A stretch of 64,000 nucleotides of DNA from Membranihabitans maritimus (GTDB lineage Bacteria; Bacteroidota; Bacteroidia; Chitinophagales; Saprospiraceae): assembly GCF_021729145.1 (NCBI RefSeq), contig NZ_JAJSLW010000008.1:186001-250000 (forward strand). Reading direction: 5' to 3'. The translations under genes were made by a program, and so were the position numbers. Positions 19,427 through 28,013 of this stretch are shown piece by piece. Position 1 is the stretch's first letter, and each line of letters opens with the position of its first letter. The notes beneath the pieces were generated by a model. It ran no database searches and had not been told where the DNA came from. It saw only the letters and a program-made list of their open reading frames with translations.

Positions 19427-21610
19427 ATGAAAATTATAAATATCTCTACAATCATATTTACGTTGGTGTTTTTATTCATTATGTCCGGGTGTAAGGATTT
19501 ATTGGAATTACCTTCCGATGGTCGTATTACTATGGATGATGTTTTTAATGATTATAACCGGACGAGGGGATATCTCAATTCTTGTTATGGGTATTGCCCG
19601 GCTCCCTACATGGATCGTTCATCCTATACGGATGAGGCTCAAGACGCTGATGACATAACTCCCGGATCCAGATACAGTATTTGGTATGACGGAAATATAA
19701 CGCCGACTAATTTTTCTTCATATTCTGCTGATGGCAGTCCATGGGGACAACTATATGAAGGGATTCGTAAGTGCAATGTATTTCTCGCAAATATTGAAGA
19801 TGCAACGGTTTTTGCTTCCGAAGAAGAAAAAGAAGGATGGAAAGCACAGGCACGTACGCTTAGGGCTTTGTATTATCTCCAGTTGATTAAGAGATACGGA
19901 GCAGTTCCGATTATTGAAGAGCCTTTACCCATTGATTATAACTTTTCTATAGATGATCGAAGTACATTTTCGGAGGTCGTACAATTTATTGTTGCGGATT
20001 GTGACCGGGCATTGGAAGCTCCCGATACAAGAGAAGGGTTTCCTTGGGAGGTTTATGAAAATCAGTTCCAGATAATGACCCGTGCTGTAGCCTATGCCAT
20101 TAAGTCCCAGGCGGTGACGTATGCTGCGAGTGAATTGTGGTCGGATGGGACCTATGACTGGAATGATGCCACAGAAGTGAACCTTGAAGCATTAACCCAA
20201 TGTCTGAATAATGACTACGAATTGTTTAGTGAAGAACCGGATCCTGATTTTGCCCAAAACGCATACGCTTTGTATTTTTTGACGAGTTCGAATGACCAGC
20301 GGAGTGTCGATAAAGAAACCATTTATCAGGTAGGTGGACAAATGGAAGTTTGGAAGTTTGCCGGATTACCTACGACTCCTGGTATGGAGAAAGCCGGACC
20401 ATGCCCTACCCAGGGATTAATTGACAGTTACGAAATGGCTAATGGCGAAACACCCATTACCGGGTATTCTGACGAATCAAATCTCGAACCAATTATAAAT
20501 ACATCCTCAGGATATGATCCGGCGAATCCATATGAAGGAAGAGATCCCAGGTTTTATGCTTCAATTTACTACAATGGTGCCCCCAGGAATTTGAGTGAAT
20601 CCAGGGATGACGAATATTCCCAGGAGCTCCAGACCCAAACAGCTAACCAATTAAGCGTTACAGAGGAAGATGACTTTTATGATATTGTTACGACGGGAGG
20701 TGATCCTTATATCTTTTTCTCTGAATTGGAAGAAGGATTAGAAGATCCCCCTTCGACTACTCTTACATTCCAGTACAAAAGTGCAACTGCCCTGTCAGGA
20801 TTGCAAATATTTTTTGGGCCTGCATTAGCTGAAAACCGGTCTATTCGACCTGAAGACATACCAGCGTCTCAAGATTGGCAAGAATATACCCTGGATATTA
20901 CTTCACCAGTCGGTGATTTTGATTGGGGGAATCCGGGTGATTTTTTACGTGTAGATTTCGGAGGAATGGCAGGGATTCAATTCCAAATTCGAAATATTTC
21001 AATTAATGTAAAAAGTATTGCTTCGACCATTGAAACGTATGTAGATGGTGCAGAGGGTATTTCAATGTTAAATCGAAAACATACGAGAACAGGATATTAC
21101 CTGAGGAAATTTAATAATTATCGATCAGGGTTAAATAATAATGCCGATGGATCCATCCGGTTATTGAGATTGGGTGAGTTGTATTTGAATTTTGCAGAAT
21201 CTGCTTATCAGTCAGATGGACCTGATGCCGTTTTGGAAAAAAATGGCATTTCACTGAGCGCGCGAGATGCTGTTAACGCAGTAAGAGCACGGGTGGGAAT
21301 GCCGGGTTTCCCCGAAGGAATGAATATTGATGAGTTTGAAAAAAAATATAGAAATGAGCGGAGGATTGAATTGGCTTTTGAAGAGCACCGGTATTTTGAT
21401 GTGAGGCGATGGAATGTGCTGAGTGAGACTGACAAATTTGTTACGGGCATGAGGATTGAAAATACAGGAAGTAGTTTTACGTTCAACCGGTTTAAATTTC
21501 CAGATAGACATTGTGTAAGTGATAAATATTTGCGTTACCCGATCGACCAGGCTGAAGTAAATAAAATGCTCGGGCATACGGGAGATAGTTGGCAAAATCC
21601 CGGATGGTAG
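19427..21610 (+). CDS. SusD-family lipoprotein with an inserted extra domain
   Basis: 727 aa, lipobox MSGC (Cys22), 17 bases after its SusC. The SusD frame is clear: ARTLRALYYLQLIKRYGAVP, LLRLGELYLNFAESAYQSDG, YRNERRIELAFEEHRYFDVR and terminal DSWQNPGW. It is about 100-145 residues longer than the other SusD proteins here because a separate domain (about residues 388-533) interrupts the fold between FYASIYYNGAPRN and the HTRTGYYLRKF segment. That insert has DIVTTGGDPYIFFSELEEGL, LQIFFGPALAENRSI and FLRVDFGG, and matches residues 30-165 of the protein encoded next (TTTGNDPYILLKELTYGL, LQLFFGEPITEERSV, LLRLDLGS). The insert is probably a beta-sandwich glycan-binding module (inference). Confidence 0.93.
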   Translation: MKIINISTIIFTLVFLFIMSGCKDLLELPSDGRITMDDVFNDYNRTRGYLNSCYGYCPAPYMDRSSYTDEAQDADDITPGSRYSIWYDGNITPTNFSSYSADGSPWGQLYEGIRKCNVFLANIEDATVFASEEEKEGWKAQARTLRALYYLQLIKRYGAVPIIEEPLPIDYNFSIDDRSTFSEVVQFIVADCDRALEAPDTREGFPWEVYENQFQIMTRAVAYAIKSQAVTYAASELWSDGTYDWNDATEVNLEALTQCLNNDYELFSEEPDPDFAQNAYALYFLTSSNDQRSVDKETIYQVGGQMEVWKFAGLPTTPGMEKAGPCPTQGLIDSYEMANGETPITGYSDESNLEPIINTSSGYDPANPYEGRDPRFYASIYYNGAPRNLSESRDDEYSQELQTQTANQLSVTEEDDFYDIVTTGGDPYIFFSELEEGLEDPPSTTLTFQYKSATALSGLQIFFGPALAENRSIRPEDIPASQDWQEYTLDITSPVGDFDWGNPGDFLRVDFGGMAGIQFQIRNISINVKSIASTIETYVDGAEGISMLNRKHTRTGYYLRKFNNYRSGLNNNADGSIRLLRLGELYLNFAESAYQSDGPDAVLEKNGISLSARDAVNAVRARVGMPGFPEGMNIDEFEKKYRNERRIELAFEEHRYFDVRRWNVLSETDKFVTGMRIENTGSSFTFNRFKFPDRHCVSDKYLRYPIDQAEVNKMLGHTGDSWQNPGW

Positions 21611-21674
21611 TTCAAGGCAAATTGGGATCCCCTTATTCATAAAACGGAATTAAAAAAATCTGAGATATTTAATA

Positions 21675-23831
21675 GTGGAAAAATTGTTGAAATACAGAGT
21701 GTATCTTTTTCTTACAATTTTGTGCAGTTTATTGGGAGGGGCTTCTTGTAATGAGGGACCATCTGATTTAGTTCCCAGTGAAATGACTTACAATTATTTA
21801 AGTTTGAATACCTCCTCCGGTAATGATTTGATAATTGACACCAAAGGTAGATCCCAATATAAAATAACCACCACGGGAAATGATCCCTATATTTTACTAA
21901 AAGAACTTACATACGGACTTGATGACGAAAGTGTAGTTTTTACTTTTGAATATAAATCCGGATCAGACATTGGTCCTTTGCAATTATTTTTTGGAGAACC
22001 TATAACAGAGGAAAGGTCTGTAAAAAGCGACATTGTGCCAGGTCCTGGATCCTGGGAAACATTTTCGATAGATGTAAAGAACTATTTGGATGAATTTTCC
22101 TGGGGGCAAACTGGCGACCTATTGCGCCTGGATTTGGGTAGTGAATCCGGTGTGGAAATGGAAATAAAAAATATACATTTCCGTAAGAGAAATGAGGAAG
22201 AAAAAGCGAGGGCGGAAGAGAAGAAAGCAAATAGGGAAAATGACCTACAGTTGGAAAAGTCTATTACGGACTATATTAAAACATCATTTGGTGCTGATAT
22301 TTCAAGTGTGAATGTAAGCAAACATACAATCATTATAAAAGGCTACTGTCCGGACCCGAAAGGGATTTTTCTAAGCGAAATCAGGCCTTCGGAAGATGTG
22401 AGTACAAAGATGGAATTTGATCCTATGGCAGAGATACTAAGCCCAAATTTTACGATTGAGGTCGATCGATTTTCTACCGGAGACAATTTAGGTTTTGACC
22501 GAGTTTTATCCAAGTGGGTGTTGGTTCAGGAAAATGGAGGATATTCAAAAATAATTTCTCATGCCAGATACGCTGATGAAATTGAAGCGTCGGAAAATAT
22601 TCCTGTGAAAAAGGTAACAGGCAAGAAGGGACTCGGTGGATTTTCGGTGTCCAGAGGTTTTACTTCAGACCTTGATGATTTGGGAATTTCAAGCGTTACG
22701 GTAAACATCACCTTTACTCAATTTATGTGCCTCAATGGCCATCCCAATGCGATTGAACACGAATATGCCGGAAAAACCTATTACTTTGACCGGGAGAAGA
22801 TAGAGCATTTTGACAAAACTATGCAGGTAGCCTATTCAAAAGATATTTCTGTAGCAGCAATTATTCTGGTAAACAGTGCCTCCCAAAGTGTTGATCCTGA
22901 AATTGGAGATTTGTTAGAGCACCCAAATTACGAAGCTGAAGGTTTTTTCACTATGCCAAATATGACTAACCCTGAAAGCGTTCATTGTTACGCAGCTGCT
23001 TTGGACTTTTTGGCTTCCCGGTATTCGCGAACAGACCACAAATATGGCAGAATCCATAAATGGATAATGCACAATGAAGTGGACGCAGGCCTCACATGGA
23101 CAAATATGGGGGAAAAACCTATGATGGTATTTTTGGATGCCTATATGAAATCTATGAGAATGTGCCATAACATAGTGAGGAGTTACAATGGGAATGGTGA
23201 AGTCCTAGCCTCATTTACACATTCGTGGACCGAACCGGTAGAACCCCGGTTTTACGGTTCCAAAAAAATGATCCAATCTCTATTAGATTATTCCAGGGTT
23301 GAAGGTGATTTTAATTGGGGATTAGCTTACCATACGTATCCACAAGACCTCAATGAACCCAAAACCTGGTTAGATGATAAAGCATTATTTAGTGAAAATA
23401 CGCCATTAATTACTTTTAAAAATCTTGAAGTCCTGAATGATTGGGTGAAAAAGCCCGAAAATTTATACAATGGAGAGATCAAGAGAACGGTGTGGTTGTC
23501 TGAAAATGGTACGAATTCCCGGACCTACAGTAAGAAAGATTTATCTGAGCAGGCTGCTGGATTGGCGTATGCCTGGAAAAAACTTGATAAGCTGGATGGA
23601 ATTGATGCCATGCAATGGCATAATTGGATTGACAACCGGGGAGAATTTGGATTAAAGATTGGTTTACGGAAATTTCCGGATAATGAAGAAGATCCCGGAG
23701 GAAGAAAGCCTGTGTGGTATGTATATGAAGCTGCCGGAACTTCGTCAGAAGATAATGTTTTTCCAAAATATAAGACGGTGATAGGAATTGAGGAATGGAG
23801 TGAAATTATGTTTGAAGGTGCGATAAAATAG
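21675..23831 (+). CDS. Lipoprotein glycosidase candidate (DUF5722-like TIM barrel) with N-terminal binding domain
   Basis: 718 aa, read from a GTG at 21675; lipobox GGASC (Cys25) predicts a surface lipoprotein. Residues about 30-165 are a beta-sandwich-like domain also found inside the preceding SusD protein. A charged helical linker follows (about 168-195, KARAEEKKANREN). The C-terminal 500 residues resemble the DUF5722 type of uncharacterised Bacteroidota protein, with clan-A-like candidate catalytic acids: E468 in WIMHNEVDAG (acid/base position) and E610 in TVWLSENGTNS (nucleophile position). The name is from memory of the family; the catalytic assignment is by analogy with GH-A motifs. 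It probably cuts the PUL's glycan at the cell surface. Confidence 0.7.
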   Translation: MEKLLKYRVYLFLTILCSLLGGASCNEGPSDLVPSEMTYNYLSLNTSSGNDLIIDTKGRSQYKITTTGNDPYILLKELTYGLDDESVVFTFEYKSGSDIGPLQLFFGEPITEERSVKSDIVPGPGSWETFSIDVKNYLDEFSWGQTGDLLRLDLGSESGVEMEIKNIHFRKRNEEEKARAEEKKANRENDLQLEKSITDYIKTSFGADISSVNVSKHTIIIKGYCPDPKGIFLSEIRPSEDVSTKMEFDPMAEILSPNFTIEVDRFSTGDNLGFDRVLSKWVLVQENGGYSKIISHARYADEIEASENIPVKKVTGKKGLGGFSVSRGFTSDLDDLGISSVTVNITFTQFMCLNGHPNAIEHEYAGKTYYFDREKIEHFDKTMQVAYSKDISVAAIILVNSASQSVDPEIGDLLEHPNYEAEGFFTMPNMTNPESVHCYAAALDFLASRYSRTDHKYGRIHKWIMHNEVDAGLTWTNMGEKPMMVFLDAYMKSMRMCHNIVRSYNGNGEVLASFTHSWTEPVEPRFYGSKKMIQSLLDYSRVEGDFNWGLAYHTYPQDLNEPKTWLDDKALFSENTPLITFKNLEVLNDWVKKPENLYNGEIKRTVWLSENGTNSRTYSKKDLSEQAAGLAYAWKKLDKLDGIDAMQWHNWIDNRGEFGLKIGLRKFPDNEEDPGGRKPVWYVYEAAGTSSEDNVFPKYKTVIGIEEWSEIMFEGAIK

Positions 23832-23880
23832 ATTACTTGAATATTCAACAAGCCCGTCTGAGTAAATTATAATTTGTAGT

Positions 23881-25599
23881 ATGAATGTATTAAAATATCA
23901 GATTGTTTTACTATTGTCTTTATTTAGCTATCTATCATTTTCACAGCCGTTGGCCGGTTCAGATGGCTTGGGTAGGGTTTTGGTACAAAATGAACAAGCA
24001 GGTGATCCCAAAGAAGATAAGCAAGTGGGGATGTTCTATTTTTTATGGCATGGAGACGGCACTTCACCCGAGAAGTGGGATCTCAGTAAAATTGTCCCTA
24101 ATAACCCTGAAGTGTTGAATGATTTTGACCATCCTGCCTGGGGTGGGGGAGGAATGTATTATTGGGGTGAACCCATTTATGGTTATTATCGGGCGGATGA
24201 TTATTGGGTCCATTTGAGAAGCATGCAATTATTAACGGATGCGGGTGTTGATTTTGTAGTGATTGATGCTACCAATCGATTAACGTATGCAGACCGTGCA
24301 GATGTATTGATGAGTGCTATGAATGCTATCCGTGCCCAGGGAAAAAAACCTCCCAGGATTGTATTTTATACCAATACAGCTTCTGGCGAGACGATGCAAG
24401 AGATTTATGATAAGATGTATAAAAGCGATGCACCTTTCCGGCATCCTGATTGTTGGTATTATGTAGAAGGAAAGCCCCTTATATTGGGACATTCTAGTGA
24501 GGCTAAAGGTACTGAGTATGGGGAATTTTTTACTATTCGGGAATCCCAATGGCCGACAGAACCCCGTAAAACGAATGGTTGGCCGTGGATTGATTTTCAC
24601 CGTCCACAGGAAGTGCATTACAATCACAACGAAGAACCTGAAATTATAAATGTTTCGGTAGCGCAACACCCCAATCCAATGGCAGGTATGGGAGGATCAG
24701 CTTTTTATGGGAATGAAGATAATTGGGGAAGGAGTTATAGTAACGATGATCCCGGAAATCCAGCGGAAGATATAATATGGGGATTGAATTTTCAGGAACA
24801 ATGGGATTACGCTTTGAACCAGGATGTCCCTTATGTTTTTGTGACCGGGTGGAATGAGTGGATTGCCGGCAAGTTTGAAAGCCATGACGACAATCCCGAG
24901 CACTCCTGGTTTTGTGATCAGGCCAACCCGGAATACAGCAGGGACATAGAACCTACTCGAACTGCCGGTATTAAAGATCATTTTTACATGCAGTTGGTTA
25001 ATAATATAAGAAAATATAAGGGAATTGAAAAGAATCCGGAATTGGCAATGGTACCTAATATTTCCAATTTTGAGGATTGGAGAAAGGTAAATGTAGAATT
25101 CAGGGATTATGTAGGTGAAACAAAACCGAGAAATCATCCGGGAGCTCAATCTTCGCCGAAAACGAATTATACCAATTTTACAGGTAGGAATGATTTAGAA
25201 GTTGCCAAAATAGCACATAGTAAGAAAGCTTTATTCTTTTACATACGGGCTACCGATAATATTACACCGCAGGAAGATAAAAACTGGATGAATTTATATC
25301 TCAATATAGATCGTAAACCTGATACCGGATGGCAAGGATTTGACTATCGAGTCGTTTCGGGCAATGTATTGGAGTTTTTTACGAATGGGAAATGGGAGCA
25401 ATCAGCTATTGTAAAGAATCTGGTAAAAGGAGATGAATTGATGATTACTATTTGCAAGTCCGATTTACAGTCGGATGGAAAAGTGAATCTTGAATTTAAA
25501 TGGTCGGATAATATGCAGAATGATTCGGATCCTTTGGATTGGTATTTAAATGGTGATGTTGCCCCCGGAGGGCGGTTTACTTTTATTGCTGAAGAATAA
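23881..25599 (+). CDS. GH71/GH99-like glycosidase with CBM9-like tail, copy 1
   Basis: 572 aa with a signal peptide (MNVLKYQIVLLLSLFSYLSF, then SQ). The catalytic part (about 40-370) looks like the GH71/GH99-like group: GMFYFLWHGD, YWGEPIYGYYRADDYW, LTDAGVDFVVIDATN and TGWNEWIAG, where E326 aligns by position with the catalytic NEW motif of GH99 endo-mannosidases. Residues about 385-572 resemble a CBM9-type carbohydrate-binding domain (LYLNIDRKPDTGWQGFDYRV, FKWSDNMQ). It lies 49 bases after the previous gene and is followed by a paralogue. A fungal-type alpha-mannan or alpha-glucan could be the substrate, but this is an inference from the family only. Confidence 0.75.
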   Translation: MNVLKYQIVLLLSLFSYLSFSQPLAGSDGLGRVLVQNEQAGDPKEDKQVGMFYFLWHGDGTSPEKWDLSKIVPNNPEVLNDFDHPAWGGGGMYYWGEPIYGYYRADDYWVHLRSMQLLTDAGVDFVVIDATNRLTYADRADVLMSAMNAIRAQGKKPPRIVFYTNTASGETMQEIYDKMYKSDAPFRHPDCWYYVEGKPLILGHSSEAKGTEYGEFFTIRESQWPTEPRKTNGWPWIDFHRPQEVHYNHNEEPEIINVSVAQHPNPMAGMGGSAFYGNEDNWGRSYSNDDPGNPAEDIIWGLNFQEQWDYALNQDVPYVFVTGWNEWIAGKFESHDDNPEHSWFCDQANPEYSRDIEPTRTAGIKDHFYMQLVNNIRKYKGIEKNPELAMVPNISNFEDWRKVNVEFRDYVGETKPRNHPGAQSSPKTNYTNFTGRNDLEVAKIAHSKKALFFYIRATDNITPQEDKNWMNLYLNIDRKPDTGWQGFDYRVVSGNVLEFFTNGKWEQSAIVKNLVKGDELMITICKSDLQSDGKVNLEFKWSDNMQNDSDPLDWYLNGDVAPGGRFTFIAEE

Positions 25600-25647
25600 T
25601 AATTTTTGGCCTATCTAATGATAGTGCTTACCAATAAATAAAACACA

Positions 25648-27447
25648 ATGTTTAAAGTAGTTGTATTTTTGATCTTGTTTTGTTCTGTGTGTATAGCGCA
25701 GGATGTTGAAATAAATTATGGGAATGGCCTTCCGGCAACCGATGCATTAGGAAGATCGCTTGTAGGGTATGAAGGAGCTGGTGATAAAAGGCAGGATAAA
25801 TATATTGCCATGTTTTACTGGACCTGGCATCAGGGAGATGATGATACTACTTACCAGGTGAAAAATATTACACAGATTGTACGCGAGCATCCGGAAGCAA
25901 TGAATGATTATAATCATCCGGCATGGGGAAATAAAAAACCCGGATTTTTTTATTGGGAAGAGCCATTGTTGGGGTATTATAAAACTACGGATCCATGGGT
26001 TTTACGCAAACACGCGGAAATGTTGGCTGATGCGGGTGTCGATGTTGTATTTTTTGATTGCACGAATGGTAGTCTAACCTGGGAAGATTCATATGAGGCA
26101 CTGATGAAAACGTGGACTCAGGCCCAAAAAGACGGAGTGGATGTGCCAAAAATAGCATTTCTTTTGCCTTTCGGGCCGGCTCCTCATTCTTTAGTTTCTT
26201 TGAGACAATTGTACAGGGATGTCTATCAACCGGGAAGGTATGAAAATCTTTGGTTTTACTGGAAAGGGAAACCCTGTATTATGGGATATCCTGATAACCT
26301 GACTGATTCTGATCAGGATCAGGAAATTGCTGAATTTTTCACTTTTAGACCGGGGCAGCCTGATTATGTGGACGGACCTCAAAGACCGGATCAATGGGGG
26401 TGGTTGGAAAATTATCCCCAACACGGATACGTCAAAAAGGAAAACGGAGGTTACGAAGAAGTTACTGTGGGGATAGCTCAAAATGCAAGTCCTGAAACGA
26501 ATGGCCATTGTAGCGCGTTTAATTTGCCCGGTTCTTATGGCCGAAGCTATACAAAGAGAAAGGGAGTCGATCCGCGTGTTGATAGTTATTTATACGGTTG
26601 GAATTTTCAGGAGCAGTGGGACCGGGCCTTTGAACTGGATCCTGAATTGGTATGGATTACGGGATGGAATGAATTTATTGCCGGTCAGTGGTTGCCAGAG
26701 CATGGGTGGACCGGAGATCCTTTTTCATTTGTCGATCAATTTGATTGGGAGAGGAGTCGCGATATAGAACCGAACAAAGGGTGGGGCGACAAAGGGGATG
26801 TCTACTATTATCAGCTCATAAATAACATCAGAAAGTTTAAAGGATTGCCTGAACCTAAGGAGATTTCTGGTTCTAAATCCATCGATCTAGGTAAAAGCGG
26901 TGAGTGGGATTATGTAAAACCGTATTTTAAACATTACAAAGGAAATACTTTTGACCGTGACCACCGTGGGAGGTACGATGAATATTATGTAAACCGAACC
27001 GGAAGGAATGACTTAATGGGAGCAAAAGTAGCCCGGGACGATGAAAATCTATACTTCTACGTTGAGACTGGAAATAATATATCTCCCAGCTCAGACCGGA
27101 ATTGGATGATGTTAATGATTGATATTGATCGCAATAAATCAACGGGATGGGAAGGGTATGATTATATTATCAATCGAACTCAACCCGGAGCGAAGGAAGT
27201 AGTTATTGAAAAGAATATTGCCGGAAGGTGGGAGTGGAAAAAAGTGGGAGTAGGAAAGTATGTTCTCAATGACCAATCTCTGGAAATTGAAATAGATAGA
27301 GAAATATTAGGAGTTGAGGACAATCAACTGGATTTTGAATTTAAATGGAATGATAATATGCAGGATATTGGCAATATTATGGATTTCTATGTAAATGGTG
27401 ATACTATGCCAGGCGGTAGATTCAATTATGTTTATAGCGAAAAATAG
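25648..27447 (+). CDS. GH71/GH99-like glycosidase with CBM9-like tail, copy 2
   Basis: 599 aa, signal peptide MFKVVVFLILFCSVCIAQ. Same order of parts as the gene before it: AMFYWTWHQGDDDTTY, YWEEPLLGYYKTTDPW, LADAGVDVVFFDCTN and TGWNEFIAGQW (E342 as candidate catalytic acid), then a CBM9-like domain (about 410-599, MIDIDRNKSTGWEGYDYIIN, FKWNDNMQ). The two genes are tandem paralogues, diverged in the barrel loops, and probably differ in linkage or chain-length preference. It is the last gene of the PUL; a 566-base gap follows. Confidence 0.75.
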   Translation: MFKVVVFLILFCSVCIAQDVEINYGNGLPATDALGRSLVGYEGAGDKRQDKYIAMFYWTWHQGDDDTTYQVKNITQIVREHPEAMNDYNHPAWGNKKPGFFYWEEPLLGYYKTTDPWVLRKHAEMLADAGVDVVFFDCTNGSLTWEDSYEALMKTWTQAQKDGVDVPKIAFLLPFGPAPHSLVSLRQLYRDVYQPGRYENLWFYWKGKPCIMGYPDNLTDSDQDQEIAEFFTFRPGQPDYVDGPQRPDQWGWLENYPQHGYVKKENGGYEEVTVGIAQNASPETNGHCSAFNLPGSYGRSYTKRKGVDPRVDSYLYGWNFQEQWDRAFELDPELVWITGWNEFIAGQWLPEHGWTGDPFSFVDQFDWERSRDIEPNKGWGDKGDVYYYQLINNIRKFKGLPEPKEISGSKSIDLGKSGEWDYVKPYFKHYKGNTFDRDHRGRYDEYYVNRTGRNDLMGAKVARDDENLYFYVETGNNISPSSDRNWMMLMIDIDRNKSTGWEGYDYIINRTQPGAKEVVIEKNIAGRWEWKKVGVGKYVLNDQSLEIEIDREILGVEDNQLDFEFKWNDNMQDIGNIMDFYVNGDTMPGGRFNYVYSEK

Positions 27448-28013
27448 GAAGGAATTATAAATATTCAAATAAAGCATTAGCGACCTTTAAATAAAATATC
27501 TTTTTAGTAATTTGTTACGTTCGGGGGACAACTTTCGTTTAAATTTCTTGCTACCCCTGAATGATTGTGGATTAGCAAATAATCATCTTGGGCAACCTTT
27601 TTGTCTTGCGTTTATAGAGAATACAGGTGAGTTTTATTATTAGCCACTTTATAATTCTGTTCTTGTCCCTAGGAAAAGAAAGGATGATTTTCCATTGAGT
27701 ACAGTTATTTCCTATTACTGCAGTGATGTCGTTTAACAATTTGTTTTTAAATGGTTTCAGTGAGAAAAATGGTAAAAAATTGATACGATTTGGATTTTTT
27801 ATGAAATGTATCCCGTTTAATAGCTAAAGACCCATGTAGGTATTTGTAGGTAAATATATAGTTTGCCTCGTAGTATAATAGATGATGTAAAATAATATTG
27901 GTCCTTTTATTATGATTGTGATATTTTTATATGAAATTTGAAATAATTTGATAATCGGATCGAGATATTATATCAAAACCTGGTGGTTGATGCACTAGTG
28001 TCAATATAGAAAA
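27448..28013. other. 566-base intergenic gap
   Basis: No supported reading frame on either strand. The stretch separates the PUL from the cytochrome/DUF1549 gene and should hold the PUL's 3' end and the promoter of the next gene. I saw no strong terminator hairpin and no RNA gene. A Bacteroidota promoter match could not be chosen among several T-rich candidates. Confidence 0.5.
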
